Part shown: positions 54,396 to 61,798 of the stretch, piece by piece | Layout of the letters: each line of letters begins with the position of its first letter | How positions within the stretch are numbered: position 1 is the stretch's first letter | NCBI GenBank assembly: GCA_001942185.1 | Contig: MKJV01000083.1 | Location: forward strand, 1-64,000 | Direction: 5' to 3' | DNA from: Pseudonocardia sp. CNS-004 | Lineage (GTDB): Bacteria; Actinomycetota; Actinomycetes; Mycobacteriales; Pseudonocardiaceae | DNA length: 64,000 nt | The notes under the pieces: model-generated | What the model was told of the DNA's origin: nothing | What the model saw: only the letters and a program-made list of their open reading frames with translations | The model's database searches: none | Position numbers and translations under genes: made by a program

Positions 54396-55019
54396 ATGCC
54401 GCGAACCGCGGCCGCGCTCCGGGGCGCCGACAACCCCGGGTTGCGCGACCACCTGGTGACCGTCACCGAGCGGCTCATCGCCGAACGACGCACCGATGGG
54501 CTCACCGTTCGCGGAATCGCCCGTGAGGCGCGCGTGGCATCGGGAGTTCTCTACAACTACTTCGCCGACAAGGAAGACCTGCTCGCGCAGGGTCTACTGG
54601 CACACATCACCACGGTGGAGCAGACGTTGAGCGGCCCGCCGGGTCCCGGCGAGGGCTCGCTCGAGACCAACCTCGTCGGGTACCTGCGGTATCTCCTCGA
54701 GCTGCACGAACGGATCCTGCCGGCGTTCGCCGGGCTCCTGCCCCAACCGAAGGTCCTCGCCAGGTTCAACGCCATGCCGGCAGCGGAGAAGGGCGGCGAC
54801 CTGCACCAGCACCTGGCCGCACACCTCCGCGGCGAGCAACGGATGGGGCGCCTCGGACCGCAGGTCGATGCCGACGCGGCGGCGACCCTGCTCATCGGCG
54901 CCTGCTACGACCTCGTGCTGCCCCGGCTGTTCCGGCCGGACATGGCCGGGCTCCAGGACGTACCGGACGAGTACCTCGCCGACCTCGTCAACACCTTCCT
55001 CGACACAGCCCGGCCGTGA
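54396..55019 (+). CDS. TetR-family regulator of the lipoprotein operon
   Basis: 207 residues with AGGAGGAA 6 bases before its ATG. LVTVTERLIAERRTDGLTVR and IAREARVASGVLYNYFADKE form the helix-turn-helix, the rest an all-helical ligand domain. It is encoded after the lipoprotein gene behind the shared operator, implying autoregulation of both. It ends 4 bases before the end of the convergent WD40 gene. Confidence 0.87.
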   Translation: MPRTAAALRGADNPGLRDHLVTVTERLIAERRTDGLTVRGIAREARVASGVLYNYFADKEDLLAQGLLAHITTVEQTLSGPPGPGEGSLETNLVGYLRYLLELHERILPAFAGLLPQPKVLARFNAMPAAEKGGDLHQHLAAHLRGEQRMGRLGPQVDADAAATLLIGACYDLVLPRLFRPDMAGLQDVPDEYLADLVNTFLDTARP

Positions 55020-55023
55020 GCCG

Positions 55024-55956
55024 TCAACACCCGAGGTCGGCGAGGTCCGCCACGCCGGCGTCGGCGAGGTTCGCGCACACCTGCGCGGCGGCCTCGTCCG
55101 GGGTCACCGGCCAGACGGCGACGTCGGTGTCGGAGCCCCCGGTGGCGAGCCGGGTGCCGTCGGGGGAGAACTCCACGTCGTTGAGCGGGCCCTCGTGCCC
55201 GCGCAGCTGGGCCACGAGCGCGCGGTCGGGGATGCTCCACAGCCGCACGATCGGGTCGGTCGTGGTCACCGTCGCCACCGTGCGACCGTCCGGGGACACC
55301 GCGAACGCCCGCACCGAAGCCGGGTGCGCGCCGAACTCCGCGCGCAGCGCGCCGGTGTCCGGGTCCCGCAGTTGGATGGTGCCGGAGTCCCCCGCGGTGA
55401 TCAGCGTGTCGCCGTCCGGGGTGAACGCCGCCTCGATCAGGGTGGAGGGCCCGAGCGGGATGCGGTGCGGCTCGGCGAACTCCGGCACCCGCCAGGTGAT
55501 CAGCACCGCCCGATCCGCCGGGTCCGCCGCATGGTCGTCGCCCGACACCGCGACCAACCGGGTGCCGTCGGCCGAGAAGCTCAGGTCGGAGATCGACACG
55601 CCGCCGAGCTCGAAGACGGCGCGCTCGGTCAGCGTCTCGGTGTCCCACACCCGCACCCGCACGTCGTCGAACTCACCGCTCAGGGGGCGCCCCGCGTCGG
55701 CTTCGGCGAACCACCGGCCGTCCGGCGACAGCGCCATGGCGCCGCTGCGGTAGACGCGGTCCGGCACCGAGATCGTGCGTTCCGCCGCCGGCCCGCCACC
55801 GGCGGGCCGCAGGACGAACCGAGCGTCGATCGTGCCGACCGCCCGGAGCCCGTTCCCGGCGAACTCGAGACCGAACACGCCGGCGTCCGACGTGGCGGCG
55901 GCCAGTTGTCGGCCGTCCTCCACGGTCCGCGAGCTGACACCGGGTGCGCGGGGCAT
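55024..55956 (-). CDS. WD40-repeat protein, probably an N-terminally truncated remnant
   Basis: 310 residues made almost only of WD40/beta-propeller blades (e.g. HPASVRAFAVSPDGRTVATV, HEGPLNDVEFSPDGTRLATG) and a C-terminal tail (DEAAAQVCANLADAGVADLA) that normally ends the large multi-domain nSTAND/WD40 proteins of actinomycetes. The frame starts in the middle of a blade and nothing upstream encodes the NTPase half. Either a short secreted-like propeller or, more likely, a broken remnant that abuts the sulfatase end (27 bases). Confidence 0.6.
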   Translation of the reverse strand: MPRAPGVSSRTVEDGRQLAAATSDAGVFGLEFAGNGLRAVGTIDARFVLRPAGGGPAAERTISVPDRVYRSGAMALSPDGRWFAEADAGRPLSGEFDDVRVRVWDTETLTERAVFELGGVSISDLSFSADGTRLVAVSGDDHAADPADRAVLITWRVPEFAEPHRIPLGPSTLIEAAFTPDGDTLITAGDSGTIQLRDPDTGALRAEFGAHPASVRAFAVSPDGRTVATVTTTDPIVRLWSIPDRALVAQLRGHEGPLNDVEFSPDGTRLATGGSDTDVAVWPVTPDEAAAQVCANLADAGVADLADLGC

Positions 55957-55983
55957 CGTGGGCCTCGTGACACAAGCCGCACG

Positions 55984-57490
55984 TCAGGCCACGTGCGCCT
56001 CGTCCTCCGTGGGCCGGTAGGTCGTCTCGTCGAGGCCGGACTGGGTCGGGTCGTGGTCGACCTCCCCGACGTCGTACATCGTCGTCATCCAGTGGTAGAA
56101 GTTGTCGCCGCGGTCGCGCAGGCGGCCGTAGAGGCGCCGCATGAGCCGCGTCCGGACCGGCGCCATCTCCGGGTGGAGGTAGACGTTCAGCAGTTCGTCC
56201 GGGTCGTTCTCGAGGTCGTAGAGCTCGTTCGTGGAGTCCGGGTTGACCACCAGCTTGTAGCGGTCCTCGCGCAGCATCCGCTGCGGGTACGGGAAGTGGT
56301 GCCCGTGGAACTCGCAGACGATGTCGGGAGCCCACTCGACCTGGCGGCCCTCGACGAGTGGGACGAGGCTGCGCGAGTCGACGGCCGGTGCCGCGTCGAT
56401 GCCCGCGAGCTCCAGGATCGTCGCCGTGCAGTCGAGCAGGCTCACGAACTCGGTGCGCACCTGGCCGGCGGGAGCGCCGGGGATCCGCACGATCCCGGGC
56501 GTGCGGTAGATGTCCTCGTACATCGCGGGGCCCTTGTCGTGCAGCCGGTGCGAGCCGGTGAACTCCCCGTGGTCGCTGGTGAAGAACACGGCCGTGTCGC
56601 CGACGAGCCCGAGCCGCTCGAGGGCGTCCAGCACCCGGCCGATCTGTTCGTCGATCAGCGCCACGTATCCCCAGTAGACCGCGATGAGCTTGCGCGTCAC
56701 CTCGATCGGCATGGTGTCGAACGTCCAGTGGGCGCTGTAGTTGCGCTGCACGGGCGGCTTGCCCTCGAACGTCTCCGCGATCGACTTCGGCAGCTCGACC
56801 AGTGCGGGGTCGACCATGTCGAAGTAGGAGTCGGGCACGATGTAGGGCAGGTGCGGGCCGAAGAAGCTGAGCTCGAGGAAGAACGGGGTGTCGGGGTCGG
56901 CCGCGTAGCGTTCCAGCAGCTCGATGGTCCGCGTGGCGAGGTAGTGCTCGAACGTCGCCTCCACCGGCTGGTGGAGCCGGGCGGCGAGGAGGTTGCCCGG
57001 CCCGCCGTTGGGCAGGGTGCCCCGGATCCGGTCGCTGATCCGGTACGGCGGGAGCCGTGCTCCCGCAGGTACGCGAGGTAGTCCTCGTTGTCGACGGGGT
57101 TGTGCCAGCCGGGCAGGTCGGGCCCGTCGAATCCGAAGGAGGCGGCGTTGCGCTCCGTGCCCGCGTGCCACTTGCCCACGAGGCCGGTGTGGTAGCCGCG
57201 TTCCCGCAGCGCCTCCACGAACGTGAACGTCCCGTCGGCGAGGTCCTCGCGGTAGCCGACGTTGCGTTCGTGGTTCGCGAGCACCCGGTGCCGGAACGGG
57301 GCCTGGCCGGTGAGCAGGCTCGCCCGCGCCGGTGTGCAGATCGCGGTGGGCGTGTACCAGCGGTCGAACCGGGTGCCCGAGCGGGCGAGCCCGTCGAGCA
57401 CCGGCGTGGTGGCGTGCGGGTTGCCGTAGGCCCGAGCGTGTCCACCCGGTGCTGGTCGGTCATCAGGAAGAGGATGTTCCGCGCACTCAT
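55984..57490 (-). CDS. Cytosolic sulfatase (two frame breaks)
   Basis: About 502 residues when Gs near 57430-57434 (expected TLGAYGNPHATTPVL) and 57054-57056 (expected REHGLPPYRISDR) are restored. It starts MSARNILFLMTDQHR with the metal-binding Asp, then TPTAICTPARASLLTGQ: CTPAR is the CxPxR sequence whose Cys becomes formylglycine. VFFTSDHGEFTGSHRLHDKG supplies further metal ligands. There is no signal peptide. Its ATG overlaps the stop of the binding-protein gene, so it belongs to the ABC importer operon and probably desulfates the imported compound. Confidence 0.87.
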
Positions 57491-58485
57491 CCGCGGGCCT
57501 GGAGGAAGAGGTCGCCGGTGTAGTACTGCGCGGGATCGACCGCCGTCGGCAGCTTCCCCGCGCCGACGAAGTAGTCACCGAGGCCTGCGAACCACTTGTC
57601 GATCGTGCCGTCCTCGGTCAGCCGGTCGATCTCCTCGAGCGACAGGACCTGCACGTTGTCGGCGTCGGCCTGCACCTGGGCGGGGTCGAGGGCGTTGAAG
57701 TCGGCGGTGAGCTGGACGGCCTGGTCCGGGTTCGCGGCGCGGATCGCGATCGCCTCGCGCAGGACCTTCAGCACGCGCGACACCTTCTCCGGCTCGCCGG
57801 AGACCACGTCGTTCCCCGCGACGAACGCCGTCGGAAACGCCACGGTCTCCTCGAAGTCCTGGTTCTTCGCCAGCTCGACGAGATCGGGGACCTGCTGCTT
57901 CACGGTCGCCAGCGCCGGGTACCAGATGCCGGCCGCGTCGACCTGCTTCGAGGACAGCGCGGTGATGATGGCGGACGGTTCCATCGGCACGATCTGCACG
58001 TCGGCCTTCGTCATCCCGGCCTTCTGGAGCGCGAGCGTGAGGATCATGTCGCCGGAGGTTCCCTCGGGGATCGCGACCGTCCGGCCGCGCAGGTCCTCGA
58101 TGGACCCGATGCCCGCCTGGGCGACCACCCGGTCGGCCTGGCCGAGGGTGTTCACCGCGACGATCTTGGCCTGCCCGGACGCCGGCAGCCAGATCGCGCC
58201 CGGACCGATGTAGCCGAAGTCCAGGTCACCGGTGCCGAGCGCCTGGATCTGCAGCGGCCCGTTCGTGAACGACGTGGTCGTGACGTTCACCCCGTGCTTC
58301 TCCCACAGCCCCTGGTCCTCGGCGATCGCGAGCAGGCTCGTGCCGTTGAAGTCGGGGATGAAGCCGAAGTTCACGTCGACGGGCGCCGTACCGTCCGGGG
58401 CCGCCGGGGCTCCACCGCAGCCTGCGACGACGGCGAGGGCCACGCCCGCGGCGACGGCACCGATCAGTCTTCTGGTGATCCGCAT
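57487..58485 (-). CDS. Sulfonate/nitrate-type ABC importer substrate-binding lipoprotein
   Basis: 332 residues. The signal ends with lipobox VAGC (residues about 21-24), followed by APAAPDGTAP linker. VNFGFIPDFNGTSLLAIAED, TTSFTNGPLQIQALGTGDLD and GYIGPGAIWLPASGQAKIVA match SsuA/TauA/NrtT-like proteins. It begins 12 bases after the ATPase stop and its stop overlaps the sulfatase ATG. The ligand is probably an aliphatic or aryl sulfonate or sulfate ester. Confidence 0.88.
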   Translation of the reverse strand: MRITRRLIGAVAAGVALAVVAGCGGAPAAPDGTAPVDVNFGFIPDFNGTSLLAIAEDQGLWEKHGVNVTTTSFTNGPLQIQALGTGDLDFGYIGPGAIWLPASGQAKIVAVNTLGQADRVVAQAGIGSIEDLRGRTVAIPEGTSGDMILTLALQKAGMTKADVQIVPMEPSAIITALSSKQVDAAGIWYPALATVKQQVPDLVELAKNQDFEETVAFPTAFVAGNDVVSGEPEKVSRVLKVLREAIAIRAANPDQAVQLTADFNALDPAQVQADADNVQVLSLEEIDRLTEDGTIDKWFAGLGDYFVGAGKLPTAVDPAQYYTGDLFLQARG

Positions 58486-58496
58486 TCCCGTTCCTC

Positions 58497-59279
58497 TCAA
58501 CGTCCGGCGGCGATGCCGGGAGCCTGGTGGTAGACCGACGTCCACACGCGGTTGCGGAGCTGCGCGAACTCCGGGCTCAGGCGGGCTTCCTCGGTGCGCG
58601 GGTACGGCAGGTCGACGTCGATCACGTCGTAGATCCGGCCGGGCCGCGCGGCCATCACCACCACGCGGTTCGCGAGGAAGACGGCCTCGTCGACGTCGTG
58701 GGTGATGAACAGGACCGTGCGCTTCTCCCGGCTCCACGTCTCGAGCAGCTGCTCCTGCAACGTGACGCGCGTCAGCGCGTCCAGCGCGCCGAAGGGCTCG
58801 TCCATGAGCAGGATCGAGGGGTTCACCGCGTACGCCCTCGCGATGGCGCAGCGCTGCTTCATCCCGCCCGAGAGCATCTTCGGCAGGGCGTCGGCGAACT
58901 GCTCGAGCCCGACGATGCGGATGAAGTAGTCCGCTCGCTCGCGCCGCTCGGCTGCGCCCAGGCCCGCGACCTTCAGCCCGAACTCGACGTTCTTGCGGAC
59001 GGTCAGCCAGGGGAAGAGCGCGTACTGCTGGAAGATGACGCCGCGCTCGGGGCCCGGTCCGACGACGTCCTCGCCGTCGACGAGCGCGCGACCCGACGTC
59101 GGGGTCTCGAGCCCGGCGAGGACGTTCATGAGCGTCGACTTGCCGCACCCGGACGGCCCGACCACGGTGACGAACTCGTTGTCGGCGATGTCGAGCGAGA
59201 CCCCGTCGAGCGCGACGAACTCCTCGTTCTTCAGGGGGAAGGTCTTGCGGACGTCCTGAACGGAGATCTTCGCGGTCAT
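58497..59279 (-). CDS. Sulfonate/nitrate-type ABC importer ATPase
   Basis: 260 intact residues: Walker A GPSGCGKS, Q-loop FQQYALFPWL, signature LSGGMKQ, Walker B ILLMDEPFGALD, H-loop FITHDVDEAVFL. The C-terminus RPGRIYDVIDVDLPYPRTEE is the TauB/SsuB signature. ATG 59279 overlaps the permease stop (ATGA); MAGTT upstream is an alternative start. Confidence 0.93.
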   Translation of the reverse strand: MTAKISVQDVRKTFPLKNEEFVALDGVSLDIADNEFVTVVGPSGCGKSTLMNVLAGLETPTSGRALVDGEDVVGPGPERGVIFQQYALFPWLTVRKNVEFGLKVAGLGAAERRERADYFIRIVGLEQFADALPKMLSGGMKQRCAIARAYAVNPSILLMDEPFGALDALTRVTLQEQLLETWSREKRTVLFITHDVDEAVFLANRVVVMAARPGRIYDVIDVDLPYPRTEEARLSPEFAQLRNRVWTSVYHQAPGIAAGR

Positions 59280-60100
59280 CGTCGTTCCTGCCATCCGGTG
59301 AGCCTGGTCTCGGCGAAGAGCAGCAGCCGGTCCATCACCAGGCCGAGTACGCCGATGACGACGATGCTGACGAAGATCGTCGCGAGGTCGTAGTAGAGCT
59401 GCGCCTGCTGCATGCGGTAGCCCAGACCCGCGGGAGCGGCCAGCAGTTCGGCGGCGACCAGGGTGGCCCACGCCGAACCGAGGCCGACCCGCATGCCGAC
59501 GAGGATGAACGGCGTCGACGCCGGGACGACGACCTTGGCGAAGATCGTCGCGTCCTTCGCGCCGAGGACCCGCGCGGCGTTGATGAGGGTGCGGTCGACG
59601 CTCACGACGCCCTGGTAGGTCGAGATCACGCACGCCAGGAACGCGGCCAGGAAGATGACGAACACCTTCGGGACCTCGCCGATGCCCAGCAGCACCAGCA
59701 CGAGCGGCAGCAGCGCGAGCGGCGGGATCGTGCGGAAGAACTGGATCCAGGGTTCGAAGAGCCCGCGGGCCGTGGTGTACCACCCCATGAGGAAGCCGAC
59801 GGGGATCGCGGCGGCCGAGCCGATGAGGAAACCGGCGAGAACGCGGGACAGGCTCGCGAGGACGTCCTCCTGCAGGGTTCCGTTGCCCGCGAGCTGCACG
59901 GCCTTCGCGACGACCTCGGGCGGTGTCGGGAACTGGAAACCGTTCAGCGCGAGGACCCACCAGCAGGCGATGCCACCGACGATCGACACGGCGTTCAGCA
60001 CGACGAGCGTGGAGCGCCGGGACCGCGTGCGCCGGGTTGCTCCCCGGGGCGAGGCGGCCGGGGGAGCGGGCGCCTCGACCTGCGACGTCGGAACGCTCAC
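59276..60100 (-). CDS. Sulfonate/nitrate-type ABC importer permease
   Basis: 274 residues, six membrane helices, TauC/SsuC family: WIQFFRTIPPLALLPLVLVL and the EAA-like NAARVLGAKDATIFAKVVVP. A proline-rich, basic N-terminal segment of about 30 residues is cytosolic. GTG 60100 overlaps the ROK stop, with AAAGGAGC about 8 bases upstream. Confidence 0.93.
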   Translation of the reverse strand: MSVPTSQVEAPAPPAASPRGATRRTRSRRSTLVVLNAVSIVGGIACWWVLALNGFQFPTPPEVVAKAVQLAGNGTLQEDVLASLSRVLAGFLIGSAAAIPVGFLMGWYTTARGLFEPWIQFFRTIPPLALLPLVLVLLGIGEVPKVFVIFLAAFLACVISTYQGVVSVDRTLINAARVLGAKDATIFAKVVVPASTPFILVGMRVGLGSAWATLVAAELLAAPAGLGYRMQQAQLYYDLATIFVSIVVIGVLGLVMDRLLLFAETRLTGWQERR

Positions 60101-61332
60101 GATGTGCTCCTTTGCTGGCTGTGCCCGGAACCGGCCGGTGTCGTGGCTTCGGCGTATCCCGCGAGCAGCGGGGACTGGTGGAAGAGCGCGGCGATCGCAC
60201 CCACGGCCCCGTCGCTGTCGCGCAGCTCCGCGGCCCGGACCACGACCGGCTCCGCGGCGGGGATCGAGTACAGCTCGAAGCGCAGCGTCGCCGCCGCCTG
60301 CTCGACGATCACCGGTGCGACGTGGACGATCTCGCCGCCGATGACGACCTCGTCGGGGTTCAGCACCATGGCCGCGGCGCCGAGGACCCGTCCGAGCGTC
60401 GAGCCGACCTCGCGCAGCACGGCCTCCACCGCGGGGTCGTGCCGGGCGACCGCCTCGGCGAGCTCGTCGAGCGACCCCACCGGGGCGCCCCGCTCGCGGC
60501 ACGCCCGCAGGATCGCCGGGGTGGACGCGACGGTCTCGAGGCACCCGCGCTTGCCGCACCGGCAGGTCGTCCCGTTGGGGTCCGCCGTGACGTGGCCGAG
60601 CTCGCCCGCGAACCCGCGGCCGCCCGTCACGAGCCTGCCCGCGACGACGAGTCCGCCGCCGACGCCGTCGGAGAGCCGCACGTAGACGAGGTCGCTGACG
60701 GCGGTCTTGTGCGAGATCGCTTCGGCGAGAGCGGCGAACCGCGTGTTGTTGTCCACCATGACCGCGGCGCCGAAGCGCTCCGCGAAGGCCGTGCCGATGC
60801 CCTTGGGTGCGAGCCGGCGGTTCCAGCTGATCTCGGGCTCGCCGGGCTGGTTGCCGCTGTAGGGCCCGGGAACGCCGATCCCCACGGCCTGGAGGGCGCC
60901 GAAGTGCGTTCCCGTCTCGCGGGCGAGCCGTTCGGTCAGCGCGAACGCGATCTCGAGCCGCTCGTCCCACGGCGTGCCGTCGGCGTACCGGCCGACGCCG
61001 CCCGCGATGATCTCGTGGGCGGCATCGGCCACGGCGACCTGCACGCGCCGGTGCCCGAAGTCGACGCCGAGGAACTGCCCCGACGACGGGTCGAGGCACA
61101 GCTTCTCGGCAGGCCGGCCGCTCCCGACGCGGACGGCGGCGTCGGTATCGGACACGATGATCGCGCCGCGTCTGAGCAGGTCACCCGTGATCTCGGAGAC
61201 GGTGGTCCGCGAGAGCCCGACCCGCTCCGCGAGCTCGGCCCGGCTCATCGCGCCGCCCGTGCGGAGCGCGGTCAGCACGCGCTTCTCGTGCATGCCCCTC
61301 GTGAGCGCGTGCAGCCCTGCCGGCGTCGACAT
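60097..61332 (-). CDS. ROK-family transcriptional regulator
   Basis: 411 intact residues. MHEKRVLTALRTGGAMSRAE and LAERVGLSRTTVSEITGDLL form the N-terminal winged helix-turn-helix; the C-terminal ROK domain has the zinc motif GHVTADPNGTTCRCGKRGCL and GVDFGHRRVQVAVADAAHEI as the nucleotide-fold strand. ROK repressors normally sense sugars. This one is the first gene of an operon for a sulfonate-type importer and sulfatase, an unusual pairing. ATG 61332 fits a leaderless promoter at 61339-61366. Confidence 0.88.
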   Translation of the reverse strand: MSTPAGLHALTRGMHEKRVLTALRTGGAMSRAELAERVGLSRTTVSEITGDLLRRGAIIVSDTDAAVRVGSGRPAEKLCLDPSSGQFLGVDFGHRRVQVAVADAAHEIIAGGVGRYADGTPWDERLEIAFALTERLARETGTHFGALQAVGIGVPGPYSGNQPGEPEISWNRRLAPKGIGTAFAERFGAAVMVDNNTRFAALAEAISHKTAVSDLVYVRLSDGVGGGLVVAGRLVTGGRGFAGELGHVTADPNGTTCRCGKRGCLETVASTPAILRACRERGAPVGSLDELAEAVARHDPAVEAVLREVGSTLGRVLGAAAMVLNPDEVVIGGEIVHVAPVIVEQAAATLRFELYSIPAAEPVVVRAAELRDSDGAVGAIAALFHQSPLLAGYAEATTPAGSGHSQQRSTS

Positions 61333-61337
61333 GCGAC

Positions 61338-61379
61338 ATGCCTAGAGTGGCCGATTTTTCCGTCAACCCTCCGACGGAA
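61338..61379 (-). promoter_or_regulatory. ROK operon promoter and overlapping inverted repeat
   Basis: On the minus strand TTGACG (61366-61361), a 16-base spacer and TAGGCA (61344-61339) form a near-consensus promoter 6 bases before the ATG, so the mRNA should be leaderless. TTCCGTC (61358-61364) and GACGGAA (61373-61379) form an inverted repeat with an 8-base centre over the -35 box: a good position for repression. Confidence 0.65.
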
Positions 61380-61400
61380 TTCCGCCCCCGAAACGAACGA

Positions 61401-61431
61401 AACCCCCGTCCGCGAGGTGCGGACGGGGGTT
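61401..61431 (-). terminator. Strong rpmB terminator
   Basis: AACCCCCGTCCGC (61401-61413) pairs perfectly with GCGGACGGGGGTT (61419-61431) around a 5-base loop. On the minus strand the stem is followed by TTTCGTTCGTTTC, a T-rich tail. It lies 24 bases beyond the rpmB stop and also separates it from the ROK operon. Confidence 0.85.
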
Positions 61432-61454
61432 GCCGTTCGTTCGGCTACGAGCGC

Positions 61455-61646
61455 TCAGGCGCGCGCGACCTTGCCGGCCTTCAGGCAGGAGGTGCACACG
61501 TTGAGGCGTCGGCGGTTGCCGCCGCCGACGGTGGCACGCACGGTCTGGATGTTCGGGTTCCAGCGACGGTGGGTGCGGCGGTGCGAGTGCGAGACGGACA
61601 TGCCGAAGCCCGGACCCTTTCCACAGACGTCACAGACGGCAGCCAC
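61455..61646 (-). CDS. rpmB: 50S ribosomal protein L28
   Basis: 63 residues from GTG 61646 with GAGGAG upstream. CDVCGKGPGFGMSVSHSHRR and CTSCLKAGKVARA carry the two CxxC pairs of the zinc-binding (C+) form of bL28; the middle is RWNPNIQTVRA. A strong terminator follows. It is divergent from the DAK2 gene, the normal arrangement beside recG in actinobacteria. Confidence 0.95.
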   Translation of the reverse strand: MAAVCDVCGKGPGFGMSVSHSHRRTHRRWNPNIQTVRATVGGGNRRRLNVCTSCLKAGKVARA

Positions 61647-61785
61647 GTCGGACACTCCTCGGGTAGACGGTGAGGGGGAGCCGGGGTTGGGCCCCGGTCG
61701 CGAAGAACCAGGATACCTGCGCCGTCGCGGAGTCGTGCACGGGCCCTGTCGCCTTGACCGCGCCCCTGATCCACGGGACACGGCC

Positions 61786-61791
61786 TAGGCT
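61786..61791 (+). promoter_or_regulatory. Leaderless -10 element of the DAK2 gene
   Basis: TAGGCT lies exactly 7 bases before GTG 61799, as in the carbonic anhydrase gene. TTGACC lies 26 bases upstream of it, too far for a normal -35 box; the same 26-base spacing occurs at 46329-46366. Confidence 0.5.
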
Positions 61792-61798
61792 CGGCGGG

